From: Mytilus galloprovincialis
Taxonomy: Eukaryota; Mollusca; Bivalvia; Mytilida; Mytilidae
Direction of reading: 5' to 3'
Length of the DNA: 64,000 bases
NCBI RefSeq assembly: GCF_965363235.1
Contig: NC_134842.1
Span: 7,963,112 to 8,027,111, forward strand
The position numbers and the translations under genes were made by a program. A model generated the notes under the pieces. The model saw only the letters and a list, made by a program, of their open reading frames with translations. It made no database searches and was not told where the DNA came from. Below, in pieces: positions 12,001-23,263 of the stretch; the stretch's first letter is position 1, and the number at the start of each line of letters is the position of its first letter.

Positions 12001-15000
12001 CACGACCACCTGGGCTCTCAAAAAATAAGAGCTTTCGCTGGCCATGTGTTACCTTTCCACGTCAGTTTTAATCTAGCGGCGTACTACAGTACATGATATA
12101 TTAGGCATGAAGATGTTATTGTTACATATCAGCTAAATTATCTATAGTAAAGGATCCTACAAATTAATGTAAGATACAGTCATAGAAAATAATTATATTC
12201 ATAAGTACGTCTGAGTCAGTGACAACCCTACAACAGATGTATCCATCGTATCGCCATCAATGATGGTGATACATGGCTGTGTACATAATGTATATACAAC
12301 TCGTCTAAACATTAACCCAACAATTTTAGATCTGTAAATTTGCTTTCGCAAATTTTTGGTTCTTCCCTCGCCGGGATTCGAACCCATGCTACTGTGATAT
12401 CGTGACACCAAATCGCCTGCACTGCAGCCGTCCCGCTAGACCACACGACCACCTGGGCTCTCAAAAAATAAGAGCTTTCGCTGGCCATGTGTTACCTTTC
12501 CACGTCAGTTTTAATCTAGCGGCGTACTACAGTACATGATATATAAGGCATGAAGATGTTATTGTTACATATCAGCTAAATTATCTATAGTAAAGGATCC
12601 TACAAATTAATGTAAGATACAGTCATAGAAAATAATTATATTCATAAGTACGTCTGAGTCAGTGACAACCCTACAACAGATGTATCCATCGGATCGCCAT
12701 CAATGATGGTGATACATGGCTGTGTACATAATGTATATTCAACTCGTCTAAACATCAACCCAACAATGTTAGATCTGTAGATTTGCTTTCGCAAATTTTT
12801 GGTTCTTCCCTCGCCGGGATTCGAACATATGCTACTGTGATATCGTGACACCAAATCGCCTGCACTGCAGCCGTCCCGCTAGACCACACGACCACCTGGG
12901 CTCTCAAAAAAAAGAGCTTTCGCTGGCCATGTGTTACCTTTCCACGTCAGTTTTAATCTAGCGGCGTACTACAGTACATGATATATAAGGCATGAAGATG
13001 TTATTGTTACAGATCAGCTAAATTATCTATAGTAAAGGATCCTACAAATTAATGTAAGATACAGTCACAGAAAATAATTATATTCATAAGTACGTCTGAG
13101 TCAATGACAACCCTACAACAGAGGTATCCATCGGATCGCCATCAATGATGGTGATACATGGCTGTGTACATAATGTATGTACAACTCGTCTAAACATCAA
13201 CCCAACAATATTAGATCTGTAAATTTGCTTTCGCAAATTTTTGGTTTTTCCCTCGCCGGGATTCGAACCCATGCTACTGTGATATCGTGACACCAAATCG
13301 CCTGCACTGCAGCCGTCCCGCTAGACCACACGACCACCTGGGCTCTCAAAAAATAAGAGCTTTCGCTGGCCATGTGTTACCTTTCCACGTCAGTTTTAAT
13401 CTAGCGGCGTACTACAGTACATGATATATAAGGCATGAAGATGTTATTGTTACATATCAGCTAAATTATCTATAGTAAAGGATCCTACAAATTAATGTAA
13501 GATACAGTCATAGAAAATAATTATATTCATAAGTACGTCTGAGTCAGTGACAACCCTACAACAGATGTATCCATCGTATCGCCATCAATGATGGTGATAC
13601 ATGGCTGTGTACATAATGTATATACAACTCGTCTAAACATTAACCCAACAATGTTAGATCTGTAAATTTGCTTTCGCAAATTTTTGGTTCTTCCCTCGCC
13701 GGGATTCGAACCCATGCTACTGTGATATCGTGAAACCAAATCGCCTGCACTGCAGCCGTCTAGATTATATATCTTTTTTTTCCTTCATATTTTAACCTGA
13801 TAGTAATTTTTCTTTTTTGGTATCTTAGAGTCCTTAATTAGCGTATCAAGCATTTTCCAAGCATGACCTTACATTTTGTTTATGTGAAGTTTAAATGTAA
13901 TTGAGCATGTAAAGATAAGTTTCAATCGAAACGGAAATAAAAAAGTAAAAAAAAAAACACACAAAATATTGTAATATAAAGAGATGTTCTGTATTAGAAC
14001 CAATATATTTTTACAAATGTATTTATCTTTTTTTGTCTAGAAGCATGATCTACAGAGTAACAAGGAGGGGGAATCATTACCATGATGCTTCGAGGAATAG
14101 GTATGCTGTATGATTCATTATTTTTTTTATAACGGATACCATTAAAATATCTTTATTTATGTTCTGAACAACTGTAAAACGTCCGTAGGGGATACGTATG
14201 TAATTTACCTTCCATGTTTTTTTTTTTTTTTTTTTGTATTGTGGTATCCATAATTAAACTGTATAATTGCCAGTGTGAAATATCTGTTGCATCTTTTAGA
14301 AATGCCTTTATTATCATCTGACAGTTTCATACTATGTCAATCAATACTGTTCTACCATGCCTTTTTTTTCTCCCAAAAATAATATCTTTATTGCACTTTT
14401 CTTTGCTGTTTTGACAAATTACTCAACCTACAGCAGTTGATTCCTTGTGAATTAGTCACTGGATAACCAGGGAATTTATTTAGTGAATTCATATCTATAG
14501 GTAGTTTGTTCTACCATATCAATCAATCAATATATACAGGCAAAGACAGAAGCATGACTTTGTTAATTCTTATTCTTCATTAATTTGTTTGGCTTAATTC
14601 TATTTTAACTGCTGACTTAACGTGAAACGTGATTTATCAAAAGATTGAAATAGTTGTACAAAATACTGGAGGCCGTTAGATGTCAGACAGATATTTCATT
14701 AGATCGACCAAATTATGATGGTGTCCGTAAAACTTTCGAAGGTTGAATTCGACTTTATCACTGAGAACATTAGTTCAATAGAGAACTTTTAAACAACAAT
14801 CCTATATCATGGAATTCATAATAGGAATAAAAACTCTTGAATTTCATATCACCTTTTGGAAATATATACCATACATGTATGCAGACGCTGCTGAAATGTT
14901 TCTACATAGAAATTGAATGATCACAGACGGAAACTGAACACATCTTTTTGTCGTAAAATGTGTTCTTGCAGTTTGTACGTAAATTGTCTTCAGTCAAAAA

Positions 15001-15227
15001 AGTATATAACAGAGTATGTATTTATGAAATCAAAGAGTATAAGTAACATAAACGAAACTGTCTTGTTGTATGACTATTTCAAATTGATGTTTTTGACGGA
15101 TGTGCATGTAAATTCTAACGTTGTTTTGTTTTGTTTTTTTTTTTTGCAGAGAGATGCATTAGGGAGTAAGATAAAATATGAGAAAAATCATTTCCCTGAA
15201 TCAACAATAGTCCAACAGACCAGTTAA
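5947..15227 (+). CDS. LDLa-stalk-transmembrane protein, copy 1 (six exons)
   Basis: Predicted type I membrane protein of about 265 residues, from exons 5947-6012, 7192-7306, 7996-8403, 9166-9238, 14041-14100 and 15152-15227. Every junction has GT..AG and the phases (0,1,1,2,2) join without a break. Domains: signal peptide (1-22); LDLa module (27-61) with six Cys and the acidic ligand region ending D-E-V-N-C; a second, half LDLa with four Cys (67-86); a Ser/Thr-rich, mucin-like stalk (about 87-195); a transmembrane helix (197-212); and a basic cytoplasmic tail. LDLa modules bind Ca and protein ligands, so a cell-surface recognition role is inferred; the ligand is unknown. Copy 2, 8 kb downstream, shares the first four exons. 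The last acceptor is ambiguous (see exon 6). The family is not one I can name beyond its domains. Confidence 0.75.
6640..6960 (+). repeat. Dispersed repeat M2 in intron 1 of copy 1
   Basis: Shares with 17580-17960 the order 'ggtacca', 'gattataatg', GACGCGCG, 'cgtctacataaga', 'catcagtgac', 'gtacaaagttgaagagcatt' and a 'ctactgggctag' end. Non-coding. Confidence 0.7.
7192..7306 (+). CDS. Copy 1 exon 2: LDLa module
   Basis: The acceptor is ggtctag and the donor gtgagt; 115 nt, phases 0 to 1, exactly the length and phases of copy 2 exon 2. It encodes ACKIYEFECTDGSC, then LKCNYDFDC and PDRHDEVN, with the sixth Cys split across the junction. Cys spacing and the acidic cluster fit a functional Ca-binding LDLa repeat. 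Confidence 0.85.
7340..7530 (+). repeat. Dispersed repeat M3 in intron 2 of copy 1
   Basis: Carries 'ccattgttatattatag', 'gtttctgtgtgtg', 'gttctcctctta', 'tttgatgtgtttcc' and GAACAGCGATATACTAC. Relatives lie at 29290-29640, 33700-33845, 49490-49835 (+) and 56600-56715 (-). An open frame runs across it but is repeat sequence. Confidence 0.7.
7996..8403 (+). CDS. Copy 1 exon 3: half-LDLa plus Ser/Thr-rich stalk
   Basis: The exon supplies GT to complete the split Cys codon, then encodes PCPEGNYRCATGECVNNK, the N-terminal four-Cys half of an LDLa repeat without its Ca-binding half. About 110 residues rich in Ser, Thr, Pro and His follow, typical of an O-glycosylated stalk. It ends PDEESNKLL at donor gtaagt (phase 1). 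Confidence 0.8.
8880..9045 (+). repeat. Dispersed repeat M4 in intron 3 of copy 1
   Basis: Shows 'ggggccagctgaaggacgcc', 'cattgaagacctgttg', 'tatggtcgggttgttgtc' and 'cattccccatttccattctc'. Longer copies occur at 39030-39490, 45590-45945 and 50590-50985. Non-coding. Confidence 0.7.
9166..9238 (+). CDS. Copy 1 exon 4: transmembrane helix
   Basis: After acceptor gcttttcag it encodes YLLFLLVLLVPLIVLVGW followed by the basic stop-transfer RYRMNM, ending at donor gtaaat (phase 2). Copy 2 exon 4 encodes the matching YFLFLVLLIPIGITIYF, which supports both as real exons. Confidence 0.8.
9239..10083. other. Intron 4 left part, nothing recognised
   Basis: AT-rich intron sequence with short poly-A tracts. 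No element ends or RNA gene seen before the satellite array starts. Confidence 0.4.
10084..10250 (-). ncRNA. tRNA-derived SINE-like monomer (representative)
   Basis: Read on the minus strand it starts GCCCAGGTGGTC, has an A box TGGTCTAGCGGG and a perfect B box GGTTCGAATCC, then 'gcgaaagcaaattta' and ends GACGAGTTGTATA. The D-arm stem GTC/GAC and the T-arm stem GGG/CCC can pair, but the acceptor strands cannot, so it is not a working tRNA. A separate copy at 54.56 kb begins at the same base after a long (TA)n run. This suggests that TA-rich sequence is the 3' tail of the SINE and that 10084 is its true end. Confidence 0.6.
10084..13760 (-). repeat. tRNA-derived satellite, ~443-bp units, trimeric higher-order repeat
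   Basis: Nine tRNA-like heads recur at steps of 441-443 bp (about 10147, 10589, 11030, 11473, 11916, 12358, 12801, 13243 and 13686), so the array holds eight full units plus a cut ninth. Unit-specific variants recur every third unit over the last six: a head with GAACATATG, a unit with 'tttttccctcg', and a unit with 'ccatcgtatcgcc'. This gives a 1328-bp higher-order repeat whose two copies differ at only a few bases. The array lies in intron 4 of copy 1. Each unit shows a 70-codon open frame on the minus strand that crosses the tRNA-like head and is probably not protein-coding. Confidence 0.9.
14041..14100 (+). CDS. Copy 1 exon 5: basic cytoplasmic tail
   Basis: The acceptor follows a strong pyrimidine tract (tttttttgtctag) and the donor is gtatgc. 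The 60 nt encode SMIYRVTRRGNHYHDASRN, a basic, His-rich tail, in phases 2 to 2. There is no counterpart in copy 2, whose tail ends in exon 4. Confidence 0.55.
15152..15227 (+). CDS. Copy 1 exon 6: C-terminal tail and stop
   Basis: The chosen acceptor AG is at 15150-15151. It continues the frame as DALGSKIKYEKNHFP and ends in STIVQQTS with stop TAA (15225-15227). The AG two bases upstream (15148-15149), a better CAG acceptor after the T-tract, would instead give only REMH before a stop. The longer reading is preferred because it continues open, but the choice is unproven. Confidence 0.4.
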
Positions 15228-15823
15228 ACAAATACTTGCAATTGAACTCACCCTCTGTAAAGCATTTATCCAAGGGCATACTATACAGTTACAGTGAAGG
15301 CTATGACGTTGCCAACGTAAATGATGTTTTTCACCGCGTCAAAATTGAAATATCGGGTTAAGATGCTGGATTTTATCATTCGGATGATTTAACTGGTAAA
15401 CGGGACGCCTCTTTTTAAAAATGACACTTTGCTTGATACTGTATGAGGATTGTTAATGGCTAATTCAGCGAAAAAATTATATATGGTTTTTTTTTAAAGA
15501 AAATTATACAGAAAAAAATGTTGTTCTTTCACTAAAATCTTGAGCATGTGACAACAAAATGGATATTTCGAAATATTGGTACACACATTAATGCACAGTT
15601 ATGTGCTCCTAAAATAGATTCTGATCCAGCCGAGTTATGAGGAGGAAAGATTAAAAAGGACACTCCAAAAGTTTTATGGGCACCATCACGAATCCATACT
15701 ATGTGTCTGTGTCTAAACATACATTTTTACCACGTCTTTGATTTTGATTTACCCTGTCCGTGGTCTGGTCAGTTAAGTATCGAATGTGACCAATTTCCGA
15801 ATATGACTGTTTTGTAGGGTATA
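15228..15823. other. Downstream of copy 1, nothing recognised
   Basis: Contains the 3' flank of the gene. I see no convincing polyadenylation signal close to the stop and no other feature. Confidence 0.35.
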
Positions 15824-16655
15824 TTCTGAGCCAAAAAAGTTTAGCAACACTTTTATTTTAATTTTTTTTTTTTGTGTTTCTGCAGAAAAAAAATATTCAA
15901 ACATCATTGATATAATCCTTAGTTTTACCTGTAATTTAAAACAGACGTACTTTTTTCCTGGTGATTGATTTCGCGCCATTTCAACTTTGCACGTGTAATT
16001 GACGTTTTACCTTCTGTACCTGTACTTTTAAATTGATAGTAAAACTTTCTTTTTCACTGACGTTCAGAAACATGCCATTGATAGGAAAAACACATACACC
16101 TTTGAAAAAATTGCATGGCGTCAACCAGGGATACCCGAAAATGACCGTCAGAAAGGTCTTGGACTGGTTGATGTCGGAATGAGTTTTGCTGACAGCGTGG
16201 ATCGATTTAATGTGCATACGGCTATAGTTTAGAGAATAACAAACAGATATCGACAAATTGCAACTGCACAGGATAGGTCGATATCCCGTAGACCAAAAAA
16301 ACTATCGCCAAAGTAGGAGCGATACCTTTGCTTTTCATCAACACGTGACAAGTTTTTTTCGGCCACAAAAGTAGTGGATTGACTAAGGGCAGCTGCTGGT
16401 GTGCCTGCCAATCCTTCTTTGGTGCACTAAGGGCATGGCTGAGAAAATGATTTTGAATAACAGTATATTCATTTCCGCATTTTTACCCTCCCGCGCTCCA
16501 TACAAAGAAAATTCTAATGAATGTGAGTGATAAACACCCATATTGCTTCTGACATGTAATACTTCCAGTTTTTTATTATTAAAATTATATGTTGTTATGA
16601 TTTTGTAATAAAATAAAATTTCATATTTTTGTTGCTAAACTTTTTTGGCTCAGTA
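15824..16655 (+). mobile_element. Tc1/mariner relic, 832 bp, non-autonomous
   Basis: Terminal inverted repeats match over about 27 bp: CTGAGCCAAAAAAGTTTAGC at the left, its complement at the right, each flanked by TA as expected for Tc1/mariner target duplication. Only the N-terminal part of a transposase gene remains inside, and the DDE catalytic region is deleted. It cannot move on its own. Confidence 0.85.
16126..16437 (+). pseudogene. Tc1 transposase N-terminal fragment
   Basis: The + strand reads NDRQKGLGLVDVGMSFADS, then VDRFNVHTAIV, RITNRYRQIATAQDRS and RRPKKLSPK, then LRAAAGVPANPS. This matches the paired-like helix-turn-helix DNA-binding region of Tc1 transposases, including the GRPRK-like linker (here RRPKK). 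In-frame stops lie at 16230-16232, 16314-16316 and 16380-16382. No catalytic D, D or E follows before the right inverted repeat. Confidence 0.8.
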
Positions 16656-17579
16656 TACATTTGCATCGCTATTAGTTTTGTATTGTATTTCTATCACGTA
16701 ATGTTGTGATTGCAGCGTTGTTTTTAACATTGCTATATTAACAGGATGTTGTGCTAGCAATAAAACCAGGTTCAATCCACAATATTTTTTTTCTTAAAAT
16801 GGCCTGTACCAAGTCAAAAATACAAATAGCTTAATCGATTACTTTCTACTGAACAACGGTAAACTACTTTTGCCTTAATGTACAGCAGATATTCCTGACG
16901 CGTTGACGAATAACCGTTCGTGTTTTTTATTCGAAATTAAGAAAAATGAAATGTACTAGTCCAAGAAACTGAAATGTTAGAACATGTCTGAAATTTTGAC
17001 TCCATTTGTTTCTAAAAATAGCATATGAAGGTAAATGATTGTAACATATTTCAATCGACTACATGTAGGTTCAAAAAAGCTTGTAGGCAAACTTTTGTCT
17101 ACAATTCACCGCGGGATCAAAACTGTATCGTATGCCTTTGAAATACAATTATTTATATACTTGATAAATAGTTCATCAGGGCTTATTTTTATATGTTTTA
17201 TACATTATTTATTTAAAATAAAATGTATTATATCTATATCTGTTTTTTTGCATATCAAGAATAAATTGTTTTTTAACAAAATAACCATTGATGTTGTCTT
17301 TAATGAGATATCATATCTTTGTGTTACTAGCTTAAACTGAATGTAGTGTCTGTTATATATTCAACATTTCTAATATTGATCATAAGCTATATTAATGACA
17401 ACTAAAGCCACGTTTTATTTGACCAAACTTAAGTTGTACCATTTAATACGGTAAATAAGACCGTTAACAATAACACTCGATTAACAACATGGTTCATACA
17501 GGAAGTCGAAGTGTAACTAATCCAGATTTACCGTTTGTTTAAAAATATTTCTGTAATAAAGAGCGGAATCTGTTCATCA

Positions 17580-17960
17580 AAATAGTTATAAAAGGTACCA
17601 GGATTATAATGCAGTACGCCAGACGCGCGTTTCGTCTACATAAGACACATCAGTGACGCTCATATCGAAATTTTATAAATCCAAACAAGTACAAAGTTGA
17701 AGAGCATTGAGGATCCAAAATTCAAAAAAAAAAAAATGTGCCCAATACGGCTAAGGTAATCTATATATGCCTGGAATAGGAAAATCTTGAGTTTTTCGAA
17801 AAATGCAAAGCTTTGTAAACAGGAAATTTATAAAAAAAAAAATGACCACATTATTGTAATTCATGTAAACACCGAAATGTTGACTACTGGGCTAGTGATA
17901 CCCTCGGGGACGAAACGTCTCCCAGCAGTGGCATCGACTAGGGCAATATATATTATGAAA
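17580..17960 (+). repeat. Dispersed repeat M2, long copy
   Basis: The most complete copy here: 'ggtaccaggattataatg', CAGACGCGCGTTTCGTC, 'catcagtgacgctcat', 'caaagttgaagagcattgag', then 'actgggctagtgatacc', 'ctcggggacgaaacgtct' and 'agcagtggcatcgac'. The order is the same as in the shorter copies. Confidence 0.75.
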
Positions 17961-18129
17961 TGGTTAAAATGTTTCAACGAACTTTCTTTTAAATCTCGGT
18001 TGGTGAATAAAGGTATCATAAAAACAACAATGTTTCAAGTCGATTATGCAAAACTGACTTCTCGTAAATTTCTGATTATTTTTAATGTGGTCCTTTTTAT
18101 CATATAGTTATTTGAGTATTTAGATCTTA

Positions 18130-18510
18130 TAGAATGTAGTTTTAGAATTAAAAATGTGGTTGTTAAATTTGATAGATGTTTTTTGTTCTTCTTTGTTAAA
18201 TATTTGTTTGTTTTGAGATTGTGCTTACTGGTGTAGCCATATAATGACAATGTTACCTATCATGTCTGTTTTGTTCAAGCATTCTTATAAACTAATGGCT
18301 TTTGATGCGACTGTCATACAAGTGAGAGGTTTAGCGCTATGAAACCAGGTTCAATCCACAATTTTTTATATTAGAAAATGCCTGTACCAAATCAGGAATA
18401 TGACAGTTGTTGACCATTCCTTTGATGTGTTTTATCATTTGATATTGTCATTTGATTAGGGACTTTTCGTTTTGAATTTCCTCTGAGTTCAGTATTTTTA
18501 TTATTTTACT
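18130..18510 (+). repeat. Dispersed repeat M5
   Basis: Contains 'gtttagcgctatgaaacc', 'aggttcaatccaca', 'aatgcctgtaccaaatcagg', 'aatatgacagttgttg' and 'cctctgagttcagta'. A related 'aaaaccaggttcaatccac' phrase starts the M3 family (16755, 29390, 49590), so M3 and M5 may share a source. Non-coding. Confidence 0.55.
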
Positions 18511-18739
18511 TTTAATACATGTACAAACTGACTTTAAAATGTTTTAGTTTGAGCGTTTCTCTAAAATTATGAAAATTTTCATATTGACAACGCAATAAAT
18601 AAATAGTTTCATTTGTTATCTATTTGAGTAGTCCTTTAATCAAATATTATTAAGTTTTGAAATTACGCACATAATCAAAATTTAACAAAGATCAGATATC
18701 GTTTATATTCTCATGACGACAGGTATGGACAGTTCAAAT

Positions 18740-19905
18740 AAGAACAAAGAAACAAAAAAAGACATAGCTTCAAAGCACATTAGCAAATATAAAAGACAAG
18801 AATACAAAAATATGCAATAACACAATGATAGGATATATAAGTTTCCAGACCATATCAGTCTTTGGACCTTATACGTATACTCGTACGGTCGAACCTTACG
18901 CGTAGGGTTGGACCGTATGAGTATACTCGTACGGTCTAGTACGAGCTTGACCATATACATGTATTTGGACCATATGGGGTAATTTTAGAATACACATTTA
19001 TGAGAATATTGAATTGTGTTTTAAAATTAATATTAATACAATAAGATGAATAAAGTGAAGGAGCGAACATTCAATCAATAAAAATTTAATATTCATTTAT
19101 TTGTCTATCTGAATCCAATTAAGCTCTATCGCCCAAGGAGCCCATGACGCTTGCAATATGCAATGTCAGTTTTTTTTTTACGTTTACATGTTTTTTTCAT
19201 GCATGTTTCTTTCCATTTGCAGTTTTCAATTGCAAATTTCTATATATTCTAAAAAAAATATTTCCATATTATGTATAAACTTCTAATAACTAGAACTTCA
19301 ATGAGCATAATGCAATGTTTGACAGTGATATACTGTATTTACTGACATGCTGAATACATGAGATGAACAGATTAAATTAACGTGACTTTTTAAACCATTA
19401 AAATATTCAGTTTTTTTCAATTACAATTGAACATTTTATATCAACTCGAGATTTCAGTTTTGTTGCACTATAGGTTAATATATAATGAACTTGGTCAACT
19501 TTTTAAACTATGGCAGATAGTACGCGTCCAGTACGACCGTATGCATCATTTGAAAAAGTAAGCATATGGTCCAGACCGTACGCGTACGGTCTAAATACTC
19601 ATATGGTTTGGAACATAAGTACAGTGTCACGTCATATGTAACAGAGAAACACAAAAAGCAATAAAAACAAAGTACATTAGCAAAAAAAAAAAGACAAGAA
19701 TACAAATTTTAACCATAGCACAATACCACAATGACGGAAAGTTTAAGTACGGAGCAACGTCATATGTAACAAAGAAACACAACGAGGCTCATAGACAAAG
19801 CACATAAGCCAAAATTAAAGACATGAATAGACAAATTTACCATAGCGCAGTTAACACAATAACGGGATGTATAAGTACAGAGCCACGTCAAATGTATATC
19901 ACAAA
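18740..19905. repeat. ~125-bp tandem units flanking palindromic TACG motifs
   Basis: Units carrying 'aacaaagaaacac', 'aaagcacat', 'gacaagaatacaaa', 'cacaat' and 'aagtacagagccacgtca' occur at about 18740-18850, 19615-19740, 19740-19865 and 19865-19905. Between them lie segments with repeated CGTACGGTC and 'ggaccatatg' motifs, including a perfect 20-bp palindrome at 19573-19592. No coding sequence. Confidence 0.55.
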
Positions 19906-22900
19906 AGTAGACTAAACATCAAAGTAATTTTCAAAAAGACAACTTAAAAAACACTATAATTCGTTATGAAGATGATAAACAACGTTAGTACACAGAATCT
20001 ATAAATAACGGTAACAGTAATTCAACAGCGGTTAAATTAATTGTCACATGAATATGGATTCAATCATGTCAAAACATTGATTTGCAAGTAAATTATTCAA
20101 CAGAAATGTATCTTATTTTACTTTCCCATCCTTAAACCAAACTTGCTGCTTAAGGCGAATTATATTACCACTATGTCACTTCCATGCATATGGCCATAAA
20201 TTTTAAACGATTTAACAAACAACAACAAAAAATATTTGATTTTTTATTTCTCGTAGCAAAATCATTTTATGTTAGCAAACAAAAAAAACATTGTTTTCTT
20301 TTAAATTTAAGTGTGTAATCTCAATAGCTAGTCAACTAAAACATTGATTTTTCTGTCTTAAAATAGATTTTCCAAAATTGTATGTTTACAATAAATTCTG
20401 TATATCTTTCAATCGTTCTAATTATAACCATTGATAACTTTTCACAAACTTTTCTTCGTATATTGACATTTTACGAAATTTAGAATTGATTTGCACCTAT
20501 TGGTGTTACATGTGAACGATAACTACATTTTATTTAATAACGGAATATCAGTTATATATGAAGAGTATTACTTAACTCATTGAAGGGTCAAATAATGGAT
20601 ATTATTTTTATTGATATGACATGATTTAACGTACATTTAATGGTATAAATGCTATGTTATTGCATTGTTATGTTGTTTGCCATTAAAACGAAGGAATTTC
20701 TCTATTCTATTTGACACTTTCACGAGTTGAATTATGGTTGTATCAAACTATATCTATCTGCATATTATCGACTGTAGATTGATCATTTTGAAATATTGAA
20801 TGTATTATAAATAACATTTTTGATAAAGGGTAGGAAGATCTGATTCGCTTCTTGAAGTTAAAGATACTGCATGATCAATAGTGTTCGAAAAGAGAAATGC
20901 CAAGATATATTCAACAGTATGAAGAATGCAACATCTTTAAATTCGTTGCACTATTAGGTGAATTTTGTCATGACGACAATTACTAGGCAAAGCAATAACC
21001 GCAATTTTTATTTTGAGTTATCAAGTATTTTACAAGTGATCAAGATAATTGTGTATACTGAGCGACACATGATTTATACATCGACGAAGACATTACAAGT
21101 ATGCAACCTCTTCACCAGGGCAATACTGAATAGCTGTTGTAGAGAATAATAGTCTTTTCATACATACAGATACATGTCCAAGTGTAAGCAACACCATCAA
21201 GAAAATAAATACTGAACGAAAATTCACATAAACTCAGCATCGATACCAGGAGTGCAATCTCCGAAAGGTGTCACACTTAATTATGTATTAATTAAGTATT
21301 TTCTAGTACATTTGTTGTTAGCTCTTACATCTCCTAAATGCAATCATGCATTTCAGAAAAAAACTAATCTTCACCTCCTGTTATCTTTAGAACAATTGCT
21401 AACAAAAGCAGTTATGCCCTTGAAATAATAATAATTGACAATTATCACAAAGAACAATTATTAAACATTCTATTCTAGTTTTGGACGGTTCAAATTTAGT
21501 AATCGATTACGACAGTTCTAACTTAGAACAAACCTTGACAGTTCCATTTAAGAACTGTTGGCCAACGTTCATCCATGATACATTTGGGCGGTTTGAAAAT
21601 AGAAGTTTGAACATTTTTATGCAACCATTCCGTAACGTTAATAACGTCTGGTATTGTTCTTTATGAACTTCTATTTTCTGAACCCCCTTTTTTATTATTG
21701 TTTGTTTCAATGTTTTCGAGAACATTTTGTTTAATTGTGTACCTGACAGTACTTTCCAATGACAGTTGACACAGATTAGGATAGTTTTTTTTATATTTTT
21801 TTTTGCAACAATAATTTTGTCCTTTCGCGCCAGAAGTTATTTTCATTCCATTTTTTTTTATATCTAAGCTCTTATGAACATATAACATCCATCATAAGCC
21901 TTAAGCCAATATTTTAAATCTGACACCTTAACTGAATGTTAAATGCATAGCACTGTTCTCATATTTATAAACAAAATATGTGTGTATATGTTTATGACAA
22001 ACAGCCAGATGACACACATAAACAAATAGAATTAAGTATTGTTTATATCAGCCTCATTTCCAGTGTACCTGATTTCACTTTTAGACTTTTAAGAAAAGGT
22101 GTCTCTATTGAAACTTATAACTCGTCTTTTTTATTGAATGTATTTAGGGAGCAACAAACAGTCTTCAACATAAGATAGAAGACTTAACAATACGCCAAGC
22201 ACTAAAAGAGGGGCGACAGCTACATCAGGGATATTCAAACACTTGGATAAAAAATAAACTGTCAACGCCATGGCTAAAAAGAAAAAACAAACAAACAGAC
22301 AGAAAAAAACATTAGTCAACAAGACACAACATAACACACTAAAACATAGCTACACAAACCCCACCACAAAAATTGGGGGGGGGGGGGGGGATATCAGGTG
22401 CTCTGGAGGAAGAGTAAGCAGATCCTGCTCCATATGTGGCTCTCGTCGTTTCAATCACTCAGAGTCTAGTAGTTGTGATTAAATTAGAGACAAAAATATG
22501 AGGAAGAAAACGGGACTTAATTTAAAATTTTAAAACAAGCCTAAAGATATGGTTAAAAACAATCAGTGAACTAATCCAGATTTTGAACAGACTTATAAAT
22601 ATGTATAATGCTTAAACTGGTACATGTATATATATTAATCTCTGACCCGTCATCTGTATATATATTTAATTTAAATAATGACAGATAACTAACCGTGTAT
22701 ACGACATTTAAATTTTAATCATTATATTTACTAACAAAGAAGAACATTCTAGCCATGAATACATCAAATTGGGTTTTCCTATTTTGATATTATCTGTGTT
22801 GGTTTAAACATATTGATTGGAATATAATGAACCGACCTACATTTGGTGTTTAGTTCGTGATAAACGTACATTGTTATGAGATAGAAGGAACTATAAACAC

Positions 22901-23240
22901 ATTATTTAACTCAGGTTAAGTTATTTGATATAACTGAATATTTTTTTGTAACTGTATATCTAACACATTAAGACCTCAAACTTACACTTTTGTACATCCG
23001 ATTTGTAGTTTAACAAGTATTTTTTCCCCGCTTTTAAACCCAGATTTTGTTAAAAGAAAAGTTCCGCTTAAGAATGAATACAACTGTTTGTACATTTTCT
23101 AAATACTTTTGTATACGCGAGAAGAAAATGCGTTCAACATATTTACTTTATGAAATCTATCTAAAAATACGATGAATGAATTGACTATCTTTACATGTGT
23201 TTTTTAGGTGTAACTTAGTACCATTACCGGTGAGTGTTGT
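19906..23240. other. Spacer between copies 1 and 2, no gene recognised
   Basis: AT-rich. The only marked feature is a run of 16 G (22375-22390) followed by 'atatcaggtgctctggagg'. Open frames of 60-75 codons near 21481 and 21978 have no splice or similarity support. Confidence 0.45.
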
Positions 23241-23263
23241 TATATAAGACTACAAAGATCATA

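Noticed and set aside
10430-13739. Eight near-identical 70-codon minus-strand open frames in the satellite
   Set aside because: They run straight through the tRNA-like head and its Pol III boxes, repeat only because the DNA repeats, and show no domain. Treated as by-products of the satellite.
10084-13760. CRISPR-like array
   Set aside because: Units are 443 bp, nearly identical throughout with no unique spacers, and the DNA is animal.
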